A stretch of DNA of 64,000 nucleotides from Streptomyces sp. NBC_00576 (GTDB lineage Bacteria; Actinomycetota; Actinomycetes; Streptomycetales; Streptomycetaceae). The position numbers were made by a program, and so were the translations under genes. How positions within the stretch are numbered: position 1 is the first letter of the stretch; the number at the start of each line of letters is the position of its first letter. Positions 52,735 to 60,096 of the stretch are shown here, in pieces. The notes below the pieces were generated by a model. The model did not search any database. It was not told the DNA's origin and was given only the letters and a program-made list of their open reading frames with translations. Location: the NCBI RefSeq assembly GCF_036345175.1, contig NZ_CP107780.1, positions 9,920,001-9,984,000 on the forward strand, given 5' to 3'.

Positions 52735-53820
52735 TCAGCCGATCACCGCGGCTCGCACACACAGCACGTCCGGCAGATGGGATGCCAACTGCTGCCAGCT
52801 GTCGCCGTCGTCCGCCGACGCGTACACCTCGCCGTTGCGGTTGCCGAAGTAGACGCCCGCCGGGTCCGCGTTGTCGGTGCACAACGCGTCGCGCAGCACC
52901 GTGCCGTAGTGGTCCCCCTGGGGCAGGCCCGCAGACAGGGGTTCCCAGTTCGTGCCCGCGTCCGCCGTACGGAATACGCGGCAGCGGTGGTCGGCGGGGA
53001 CGCGGTCGGCGTCGGCGTTGATCGGGAAGACGTACGCCGTGTCGCCGCGGTGCGGATGGGCCGCCACCGCGAAACCGAACGTCGAGGGGAGGCCGGCGCC
53101 GATGTCCGTCCAGTGCCCGCCCGCGTCGTCGCTCCGGTACACCCCCCAGTGGTTCTGGAGGTAGAGCCGGTCCGGGTTGGCCGAGTCCTTCGCGATCTTG
53201 TGCACGCACTGGCCGAACTCCGGGTTCGGATCCGGCATGAACACCGCGGAGACACCGGAGTTGGACGGCGCCCAGCTCGCGCCGCCGTCGGCAGTGCGGA
53301 ACACTCCGGCCGCCGATACGGCAATCGTCACCGCGCGCGGGTCGCGCTGGTCGGTGACGATCGTGTGCAGGCCCTCACCGCCGCCGCCCGGTGCCCACTG
53401 GGAGCGGGTGGGGTGCTCCCACAGCGGGCGGACCAGCTCGAAGGACTCACCGCGGTCCTCGGAGCGGTACAGCGCGGCCGGTTCGGTGCCCGCGTACACC
53501 ACGTCCGCCTCCGCCGTCGACGGATGAAGCTGCCAGACGCGCTCCAGCGAGGCGCCTGTGTCCTTGGGGAACCTGACCGCGGGCCGCTCCGGTTCGGTCC
53601 AGGTCCGGCCCAGGTCGTCGGAGTGGAAGACCGACGGCCCCCAGTGCGCGCTGTCGCCGCCGACCAGCAGCCTCGGGGTCTCGCGCCGGGTGTCGATCGC
53701 GACCGAGTACACGGCCTGTGCGTTGAAAGAAGGGCTGTCGTCGAACTCCCACGTGCCACCGCGCCGGTGCCCGATGAACAGGCCTTTGCGCGTGCCGACC
53801 GTGAGCAGTACCTCGGTCAT
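52735..53820 (-). CDS. Asp-box (BNR) repeat beta-propeller protein
   Basis: 361 residues from ATG 53820, eight bases after GGAGG within GGAGGTGATC. Six Asp-box motifs are visible: SDDLGRTWTEP, SEDRGESFELV, TADGGASWAPS, SDDAGGHWTDI, TADAGTNWEPL and SADDGDSWQQL. It is an intracellular (no signal peptide) sialidase/VPS10-like propeller, a family often annotated as exo-alpha-sialidase, but sialidase catalytic Arg triads are not obvious. Function is unknown; it is monocistronic. Confidence 0.85.
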   Translation of the reverse strand: MTEVLLTVGTRKGLFIGHRRGGTWEFDDSPSFNAQAVYSVAIDTRRETPRLLVGGDSAHWGPSVFHSDDLGRTWTEPERPAVRFPKDTGASLERVWQLHPSTAEADVVYAGTEPAALYRSEDRGESFELVRPLWEHPTRSQWAPGGGGEGLHTIVTDQRDPRAVTIAVSAAGVFRTADGGASWAPSNSGVSAVFMPDPNPEFGQCVHKIAKDSANPDRLYLQNHWGVYRSDDAGGHWTDIGAGLPSTFGFAVAAHPHRGDTAYVFPINADADRVPADHRCRVFRTADAGTNWEPLSAGLPQGDHYGTVLRDALCTDNADPAGVYFGNRNGEVYASADDGDSWQQLASHLPDVLCVRAAVIG

Positions 53821-54032
53821 GCCGATCACCTCCGGGACGTCTTTGTCCAGTCATCGGCCAGTCTGCACCCCACCACTGACAGTCACCTCTGGAAACGGCG
53901 TCGCCGCAGGTCGGAGCGGTTTGTCGGCGAGGTGTGACGGACACCTCGGGGGAACCGTGAGCAGCGGCGGTACCTCGCGCGTATGGGAGGACGGCAGGGC
54001 ATGTCCGTGTGCGCGTGAGGAGGATGCCTTCG

Positions 54033-54599
54033 ATGGCGGCATTCCGTGGTCCGAGGGTGTGGCTGTGGCGTTGGCGGCGCAATCCGCTGAGACGCCGCGT
54101 GGATGCCGTGGAGGGATGGGCCGCACTGGCCACCTGGGCACTTATCGCGCTCACCGGAGTCCTTGTCGGTCTGGTGGCGACCCACTCCGTCGAACAGGGG
54201 CTGGCGAGAGAGCGCGCCGAGTGGCGACCGGTGACGGCGCTGGTCGTCGAGGACGCGCCCGGCACCGTCGGCAGCGAGCAGGTGTGGGCGAAGGTCCGCT
54301 GGAGCGCCGCCGACGGCTCCCGGCACTCGGGCCAGGCCCGCGTCGACTCGGGCAGCACCGCGGGCACCGCGGCGACGGTCTGGACGGACCCGCAGGGCCG
54401 CCTGGTGACGAAGCCCGCCACCGAGTCCGAGGCCCGCCTCAGAGCCGCGCTGGTCGGCGCCCTGGCGGGCGCGAGCGGGGCGACCGTGCCGTACGTCGGC
54501 TGGCGACTGCTGCGTGGTCGGCTGGAGCGACGGCGGATGGAGGAGTGGGACGAGGCCTGGGAGCGGTTCGACCCGATGTGGGGGCGCAACACGCGCTGA
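54033..54599 (+). CDS. Rv1733c-family membrane protein
   Basis: 188 residues from ATG 54033, nine bases after AGGAGG; a GTG at 54009 is in frame. Basic N-terminus (WRWRRNPLRRRVDAVEGWAA), a membrane helix (residues about 35-58), an extracytoplasmic beta-rich domain (VWAKVRWSAADGSRHSGQA), a second helix (VGALAGASGATVPYVGWRLL) and a charged C-terminus. This two-helix layout matches the actinobacterial Rv1733c family of unknown function. No operon partners are clear. Confidence 0.8.
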   Translation: MAAFRGPRVWLWRWRRNPLRRRVDAVEGWAALATWALIALTGVLVGLVATHSVEQGLARERAEWRPVTALVVEDAPGTVGSEQVWAKVRWSAADGSRHSGQARVDSGSTAGTAATVWTDPQGRLVTKPATESEARLRAALVGALAGASGATVPYVGWRLLRGRLERRRMEEWDEAWERFDPMWGRNTR

Positions 54600-54607
54600 C
54601 CCTTGTC

Positions 54608-54670
54608 GGGGGAGGCGGGGAGGCGGGGAGGCGGGGAGGCGGGGGAGGTGGGGGAGGTGGGGGAGCGGGG
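54608..54670. repeat. G-rich imperfect repeat, quadruplex-prone
   Basis: GGGGAGGC/GGGGGAGGT units are repeated about seven times on the plus strand, many with runs of four or five G. It lies between convergent genes (the 308-bp gap 54600-54907) and can form a G-quadruplex. The remainder of this gap holds only the terminator hairpin at 54851-54893. Confidence 0.85.
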
Positions 54671-54850
54671 ATGAGGCATATACGGCCCCCACACCGGGTC
54701 CCCGGCCGCCGACGAGTACTCGTTCCCCACCCGCTGGCAGGCGCGCGGCACACGGCTCTGACATCAGGCGGAATCGGGAGCGTGAGTGCGTACGCACCGT
54801 TGACGCGAGGATCCGGGGCCGGCCGGCCGCCGTCCGCGAGCCAGGAGGAC

Positions 54851-54893
54851 GGCGGCCGTACGAGGCGGGTGCGGGCCGCCTCGTACAGCCGCC
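54851..54893. terminator. Terminator for the pectate-lyase genes
   Basis: GGCGGCCGTACGAGGCGG pairs with CCGCCTCGTACAGCCGCC, one mismatch, across a 7-base loop. The 18-bp stem lies 14 bp beyond the PL3 stop on the minus strand. Confidence 0.92.
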
Positions 54894-54907
54894 GGAGGGG
54901 GGATGGC

Positions 54908-55714
54908 TCAGCGGTACGTGATGTCGCTCGTCGCGTACTTGCAGTACGTGCCGTCGGGGTTGGAGCCGTTCGTGGTCGGCTCCTTGCCGGTGTTGTTGCC
55001 GATGTACTTCTGGCAGGGGACGATCTTCTTGCTGGAGTCCCCGACGATCGTGATGCCCCTCAGGGTCGCGCTGTCGCCGTAGTTGGTGTTGATGCCGGCG
55101 AGCTTGCCGCCCTTCCAGGTCGCCTCGATGTTGGTGAGGTTGATGGTCCGCTTGTACTGCGTCGAGCAGTTGCCGCAGGACCGGACGAAGGTGCCGAAGT
55201 TCTTCGCCGCGAAGTTGGAGATGTTGAGCGTCCCGGCGCCGTTGAACTGGAACACCTTGTCGCTGGCTTCCTTGGCGCCGCCGCCGGAGATGGTGTAGAC
55301 GTTCGACGAGGAGCTGCCCCGGAAGGTGGCGGCGTCCTCGCCGACGTCCTCCCACCACACGTTCTGCAGCGTGCAGCTGCCCTTGCAGTGGATGCCGTCC
55401 GCAGCCGGGGCGCCGATGATGACGTTCTTGAGCACGGCGCCCGCCGCCAGCTCCAGGATCGGGCCCTGGTCCTCGTCCTGGTTGTCGGACCCGAGGTCCC
55501 CGGTGCCGTAGAGACGCTTCATCCCGTAGTCCTTGGTGCCGGAGACCGGGATGGTCGCGGAGACGCCCTGGCTGCCGTTGGCGGTCGGCCAGGTCGCGGC
55601 GCTCGCCGGAGAGAGCGCGCCACTAGTCATGATCATGCCAAACGTAAGGCCGAGGGTGGCCAGAGTGCCGGTCAGTGCGCGCCCGCGCGCGCGTGGATGT
55701 ACAGCAGAAGTCAT
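54908..55714 (-). CDS. Secreted pectate lyase, family PL3
   Basis: 268 residues. Signal peptide residues 1-40 (LATLGLTFGMIMTSGALSPASAA). The mature part has parallel beta-helix repeats and PL3 stretches ILELAAGAVLKNVIIGAPAADGIHC, TLQNVWWEDVGEDAATFRG and SDKVFQFNGAGTLNISNF, where the Ca-binding Asp/Glu and catalytic Lys of PL3 lie. Several Cys (HCKGSC, RSCGNC) suggest disulphides. It cleaves polygalacturonate by beta-elimination outside the cell. It follows the PL1 gene by 108 bp on the same strand and may share its message. Confidence 0.93.
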   Translation of the reverse strand: MTSAVHPRARGRALTGTLATLGLTFGMIMTSGALSPASAATWPTANGSQGVSATIPVSGTKDYGMKRLYGTGDLGSDNQDEDQGPILELAAGAVLKNVIIGAPAADGIHCKGSCTLQNVWWEDVGEDAATFRGSSSSNVYTISGGGAKEASDKVFQFNGAGTLNISNFAAKNFGTFVRSCGNCSTQYKRTINLTNIEATWKGGKLAGINTNYGDSATLRGITIVGDSSKKIVPCQKYIGNNTGKEPTTNGSNPDGTYCKYATSDITYR

Positions 55715-55822
55715 GTCCCGATGCCTTCTTCCGGGTAGGTCTTGCTGTATGGGGAGTTGGCCGACCTGCCAGAACTGTCAGAGCCGGCAGGGTTGTCGGA
55801 GCTGGCGGGGTTGTCAGGGCTG

Positions 55823-56803
55823 TCAGAGTTTTCCGGCACCCGCACCCGACGTCACCGAGGCGACGACGGTCGAGGCCGGCTCCGCGGTGTAGCTGTACGG
55901 AGCGGTGGTGAACGTGCCGACCCGCGAGACCTCTGTGGCGGCTCCGCCGAGGTCGTTGCCGCGCAGGTTGGCGTATCCGTCGACGTCACTGCTGCGGCTC
56001 GTGGTGACCGCGACCAGCGTCGTACGGAAGACGTTGTTCTCGACGAGCATCTGGGCGCCCATGCGGGAGTGCACGGCGGTCTCGGCACCCTGGACGTAGT
56101 TGTCGTAGAAGTGGCCGGTGCCGAACCGCAGGCTGGGGATGCGCGAGTACACGTTGTTGAAGTGGTTGTGGTGGTACGTCACCTTCAGGTGGCCGGTGTC
56201 CTCGGACGCGTTGTTGTCGCTGTGGCCGACGAGCGAGCCCTTGAAGTGGTCCTTGAAGGTGTTCCAGGACACCGTCACGTTGTCGGAGCCGTGGTTGATG
56301 TCCAGCAGACCGTCGTAGTAGTCCTTGTCGTGCGTGCGGTCCGCGGAGAAGGAGTTGTGGTCGATCCACACCTTCGTGGACTCCTGGACGGTCACGCCGT
56401 CCGAGGGCGCGAGCGGCTTGCTGATGTTGAGGTTGCGGACGACGACGTTCGTCTCCTCCTTGATCCTGAGACCGCCGCCGGTGAACCCGGAGGACGAACC
56501 GACGCCCAGGACCGTGGTGTTGGAGCCGAGGTCGACCTGGCCGCTCAGAGTGATCAGACCGCTCACTCGCACCACCTTGGCCGCGTTGCCCGTGACGGCG
56601 GTCTTGAAGGCGGCGAGCGTCGTCACGGTGACCGGGGTGGCGCTGCCGCCGCCGGTCGTTCCGGCACCGAATCCGATGGGTGCGTTCTCGGCCGCCCCGG
56701 CCGACTGGGGGGCGGCCAGAACGGCGACGGCCGCGAGAGCGGTGGCCACGGCTGCCGCCACTGCAGATCTTTGCTTCTGTGTACGTGGGGGGCGTGTACG
56801 CAT
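55823..56803 (-). CDS. Secreted pectate lyase, family PL1
   Basis: 326 residues from ATG 56803 (MRTRPPRTQKQRS), preceded by AAGGGA; an upstream ATG at 56884 lacks a site and a signal-like start. Signal peptide about 10-43. Beta-helix core with the PL1 motifs VWIDHNSFSADRTHDKDYYDGLLDI (Ca-binding Asp), NTFKDHFKGSLVGHSD and RIPSLRFGTGHFYDNY (catalytic Arg). It cleaves pectate. Paired with the PL3 gene. Its upstream region has two inverted repeats. Confidence 0.93.
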   Translation of the reverse strand: MRTRPPRTQKQRSAVAAAVATALAAVAVLAAPQSAGAAENAPIGFGAGTTGGGSATPVTVTTLAAFKTAVTGNAAKVVRVSGLITLSGQVDLGSNTTVLGVGSSSGFTGGGLRIKEETNVVVRNLNISKPLAPSDGVTVQESTKVWIDHNSFSADRTHDKDYYDGLLDINHGSDNVTVSWNTFKDHFKGSLVGHSDNNASEDTGHLKVTYHHNHFNNVYSRIPSLRFGTGHFYDNYVQGAETAVHSRMGAQMLVENNVFRTTLVAVTTSRSSDVDGYANLRGNDLGGAATEVSRVGTFTTAPYSYTAEPASTVVASVTSGAGAGKL

Positions 56804-56854
56804 GCGGGTGCGTCCCTTCGGGAGGGCTGGCTGATCGAGGGGGTGATCAGCTAT

Positions 56855-56869
56855 GTGAATTTCATTCAC
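56855..56869. promoter_or_regulatory. GTGAATTTCATTCAC palindrome upstream of the PL1 gene
   Basis: A perfect 6-3-6 inverted repeat 52 bp before the pectate-lyase start, on the leader. It is AT-rich in a GC-rich setting and fits a repressor (IclR/GntR-like) operator. Confidence 0.65.
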
Positions 56870-56950
56870 CATGTTGTGCGCCATGTTGCGTGCTGCGCGC
56901 GAGCTGGTGGAGCGGTGACGGTGGACCCGAAGTGGGGGGACGTTAACGCT

Positions 56951-56972
56951 CCAGGGAGTGCACTGTCCCTGG
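56951..56972. promoter_or_regulatory. CCAGGGA/TCCCTGG inverted repeat
   Basis: CCAGGGA-GTGCACTG-TCCCTGG lies midway between the divergent PL1 and esterase genes. Each arm is seven bases, and the centre contains GTGCAC. Operator or hairpin; regulator unknown. Confidence 0.6.
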
Positions 56973-57048
56973 GGGTGCGCGTTTCGGGGCCGTCTCGTCG
57001 AATTCGGATCGACATCGATGGGTCACATCGATGAACGGAAGGTAGGGG

Positions 57049-57060
57049 GTAAGCGCTTTC
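57049..57060. promoter_or_regulatory. LacI-type AAGCGCTT site
   Basis: GTAAGCGCTTTC has the AGCGCT core common to LacI/GalR-family operators. It lies about 80 bp upstream of the better CebR-like box. Confidence 0.45.
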
Positions 57061-57131
57061 TGGTCAACGCTTTGCGCGCAATGTGTGCCGATCGGTCCTG
57101 CAACCGCTGGTCAGCGAATTTTTTCGATGTG

Positions 57132-57145
57132 TGGGAGCGCTTCCA
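57132..57145. promoter_or_regulatory. CebR-type cellulose-response operator
   Basis: TGGGAGCGCTTCCA differs by one base from the CebR operator TGGGAGCGCTCCCA known in Streptomyces. It is 105 bp upstream of an esterase that carries a CBM2, which fits control by cello-oligosaccharides. Confidence 0.85.
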
Positions 57146-57250
57146 TGGCAGCCATGCTCATGCCACGATGCGGTCGGGCAGCCCCGCAGAGCGGGACTTC
57201 GACTTCCGCCACGCGTACCCCACGAGCCGTGATCAGGAAGGGACAGGGAC

Positions 57251-58585
57251 GTGTCCACCACTGTCGGCAACATCGCGAAGAGACCGTTGCGTTCGGTGCT
57301 CGTCGCGCTTCTCGCAGGCCTGCTGCCGTTACTCGCGGCAACATTCCTCAGCGCGCCCGCGGCGTCGGCCCGTACCGAGACGCCTGCGGCAGCCCCCGTG
57401 GCGGCCGCCGCCGCACTCACCGAGATAACGAACTTCGGGACCAATCCGAGCAACCTGCAGATGTACGTCTACGTGCCGGACAGCGTCACCACGCGCCCGG
57501 CGGTTCTGGTGGCCGTGCACTGGTGCACAGGCTCCGGCCCGGTGTTCTACTCCAACACCGAGTACGCCTCGCTGGCCGACCGCTACGGCTTCATCGTGAT
57601 CTACCCGTCCGTCACCCGCAGCAGCAAGTGCTTCGACGTCGCCTCGCCGCAGGCACTCACCCGGGGCGGCGGCAGCGACCCGGTGGGCATCAAGTCCATG
57701 GTCGACTGGGTCACCCGCACCTACAACGCCGACACCAGCAGGGTCTTCGCCACCGGGGTCTCCTCGGGCGCGATGATGACCAACGTCCTGCTCGGCGACT
57801 ACCCAGACGTCTTCGCGGGCGGTTCCGCCTTCGCGGGCGTGCCGTTCGGCTGCTTCGCCACCACCAACGGCTCGGAGTGGAACAGCGAGTGCGCTCAGGG
57901 GACGGTGATCCACACCCCTCAGGAGTGGGGCAACCTGGTGCGCAATGCCTACCCCGGCTACACCGGCGCCCGACCGCGCATGCAGCTCTGGCACGGCACC
58001 GAGGACGACACCCTGCGCTACCCCAACTTCGGGGAGGAGATCAAACAGTGGACCAACGTGCAGGGTCTCGGCCAGACGCCGTCCGCGACCGACTCGCCCC
58101 AGTCGGGCTGGACCCGCACCCGCTACGGCGCCACCGGTGACAAGGCGCCCGTCGAGGCCATCAGCCTCCAGGGCGTCGGCCACAACCTGATCACCACCGG
58201 CATGGCCGCCCGCGTGATCACCTTCTTCGGCCTGGACAGTGGCGGGACCGTGCCCCAGCCGCCGGCCGGCCCCTGCAAGGTGGCGGTCACGAGCAACGCC
58301 TGGAACACCGGGCTGACCGCGTCCGTGACCGTCACCAACACCAGCACGACGGCCGTGAACGGCTGGAAGCTGGGCTTCACGCTGCCCTCCGGCCAGACCA
58401 TCACCTCCGGCTGGAGCGCCACCTACGCACCCGCCTCCGGTGCGGTGACCGCCACCAACGTCACCTACAACGCGGCCATCGCGCCCGGGGCGAGCGTGGG
58501 CATCGGCTTCCAGGCGAGCCACACCGGCAACAGCGCGGCGCCGTCCGGCTTCACGCTCAACGGAACGGCCTGCACGGCCGGTTGA
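57251..58585 (+). CDS. Secreted CE1/PHB-depolymerase-type esterase with C-terminal CBM2
   Basis: 444 residues from GTG 57251, preceded by AGGAAGGGA. Signal peptide about 1-40. Esterase domain about 55-330 with VLVAVHWCTGSGPVFYSN, nucleophile Ser in ATGVSSGAMMTNVL, Asp near WHGTEDDT and His in GVGHNLITTG. A linker leads to a CBM2 cellulose-binding module (about 340-444, CKVAVTSNAWNTGLTASVTV, VNGWKLGFTLPSGQTI). It removes acetyl or feruloyl groups from xylan close to cellulose. A CebR-type box lies upstream. Confidence 0.93.
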   Translation: MSTTVGNIAKRPLRSVLVALLAGLLPLLAATFLSAPAASARTETPAAAPVAAAAALTEITNFGTNPSNLQMYVYVPDSVTTRPAVLVAVHWCTGSGPVFYSNTEYASLADRYGFIVIYPSVTRSSKCFDVASPQALTRGGGSDPVGIKSMVDWVTRTYNADTSRVFATGVSSGAMMTNVLLGDYPDVFAGGSAFAGVPFGCFATTNGSEWNSECAQGTVIHTPQEWGNLVRNAYPGYTGARPRMQLWHGTEDDTLRYPNFGEEIKQWTNVQGLGQTPSATDSPQSGWTRTRYGATGDKAPVEAISLQGVGHNLITTGMAARVITFFGLDSGGTVPQPPAGPCKVAVTSNAWNTGLTASVTVTNTSTTAVNGWKLGFTLPSGQTITSGWSATYAPASGAVTATNVTYNAAIAPGASVGIGFQASHTGNSAAPSGFTLNGTACTAG

Positions 58586-58724
58586 GCCCCGCCCGGCCGG
58601 GTGCGTGCCACGAGCGCGCACCCGGTCACCTCCCGCTCCACACGATCCGAAGAACGCCCAACGGATCCGGCGAAGACGCCCAACGGATCCGAAGAAGACG
58701 TCCGGACAGAGGAAGGCACGGCCC

Positions 58725-60086
58725 GTGAAATCGCCCCGCCTCGCGCAGTCGCCCCGGCCCCAGCGGCCGTCCGCCAGAGCAGCGCTCTCCTACCTGGTCG
58801 CCACCTGCGTGTTCGTGCTGGCCCTCGTGGTGGCGTCCTCCGCCGTGGTGGCCCTGGTCAGGAGCCCGCAGGCGACGGTCGCCGGCCCGGGCCGGTCCGC
58901 CCCGCAGTGGGTCAACACCTGGACGTCGATGCCACAGCTCACCGAGCCCGGCAACCTGCCGCCCGCGCCCTTCACCGGGGAGCGCGCCGTCCTCGTCGAC
59001 ACCACCCTGCGCCAGACCGTGCGTGTTTCCACCGGCGGCGAGCGCATCCGGCTGCGTTTCTCCAACGCCTTCGGCACCACCCCGCTGCCCCTGACCACCG
59101 TGACGGTCGCCCTCCCGCTGGACGGCCGGGCCGGGGTCAGCGCCGTCGAACCCGGCACCCTGCGCGAGGTGACGTTCGCCGGACGCCGGTCCACCGTCGT
59201 CCCCGCCGGGGCCCAGGTCGTCTCCGACCCGCTGGACTTCGGGCTGCGCCCCGCGACCAACCTGACCGTGACGACGTACCTCGCCGACGGACAGGCCTCG
59301 CTCGCGCTCACCTCGCACCCGGGCTCGCGCACCACCTCGTACCTCCGCACCGGTGACGGCACGGCCGAGCCGGATCTGACCGGGGCCACCCCGGTCAACC
59401 ACTGGTACCTGCTCAGCGACGTCGAGGTGCTCTCCGGGCGGGACACGCGTGCCGTCGCCGTGCTGGGCGATTCGCTGTCCGACGGCCGGGGCTCCACGAC
59501 CAACGGCAACAACCGCTGGCCCGACCAGCTCCTGGACCGGCTCAGGGGCCTCCCGGGCGGCCACCGGATCGCCGTCCTCAACCAGGCCGCGGGCGGCAAC
59601 CGGGTCCTCAACGACGGCCTCGGGCCGAACGCCCTCGCCCGGCTCGACCGGGACGTCCTGGCGCACAGCGGCGTCTCCTGGCTGATCGTCTTCGAGGGCG
59701 TCAACGACATCGGCACCGCCGACGCCACCCCGGCCGCCCAGCAGCGCGTCACCGACGACCTCATCGCCGCCTACCGGCAGATCGTCGTCCGCGCGCACGC
59801 CCAAGGCATCCGCGTATACGGCGCCACCCTGACGCCCTTCGGCGGCAGCACCCCGTACGACGACCCGGGCGGCCTGCGCGAGACGACCCGGCAGGCGGTC
59901 AACCACTGGATCCGGACCGGTGGCGCATTCGACGCCGTCGTCGACTTCGACCGGGCGGTCCGCGATCCTGCCGACCCGCGGCGGCTGCGCGCGGACCTCC
60001 ACGACGGGGACTGGCTGCATCTGAACCCCGAGGGGTACCGGACGCTGGCCGCCGCCGTTCCCGCGTACTGGTTCAGGAAGAGCTGA
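58725..60086 (+). CDS. Secreted or membrane-anchored SGNH/GDSL hydrolase
   Basis: 453 residues from GTG 58725, eight bases after AGAGGAAGG. N-terminal membrane anchor or signal (about residues 20-45, LVATCVFVLALVVASSAVVA). An N-terminal beta domain is followed by the SGNH hydrolase: block I VAVLGDSLSDGRG (Ser), block II NQAAGGNR, block III EGVNDIGTA and block V HDGDWLHLNPEGY (Asp, His). These are esterases acting on carbohydrate or other acyl groups. Short direct repeats (CGCCCAACGGATCCG) precede the gene. It follows the CE1 esterase by 139 bp on the same strand. Confidence 0.9.
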   Translation: MKSPRLAQSPRPQRPSARAALSYLVATCVFVLALVVASSAVVALVRSPQATVAGPGRSAPQWVNTWTSMPQLTEPGNLPPAPFTGERAVLVDTTLRQTVRVSTGGERIRLRFSNAFGTTPLPLTTVTVALPLDGRAGVSAVEPGTLREVTFAGRRSTVVPAGAQVVSDPLDFGLRPATNLTVTTYLADGQASLALTSHPGSRTTSYLRTGDGTAEPDLTGATPVNHWYLLSDVEVLSGRDTRAVAVLGDSLSDGRGSTTNGNNRWPDQLLDRLRGLPGGHRIAVLNQAAGGNRVLNDGLGPNALARLDRDVLAHSGVSWLIVFEGVNDIGTADATPAAQQRVTDDLIAAYRQIVVRAHAQGIRVYGATLTPFGGSTPYDDPGGLRETTRQAVNHWIRTGGAFDAVVDFDRAVRDPADPRRLRADLHDGDWLHLNPEGYRTLAAAVPAYWFRKS

Positions 60087-60096
60087 TCCCGGGTTG

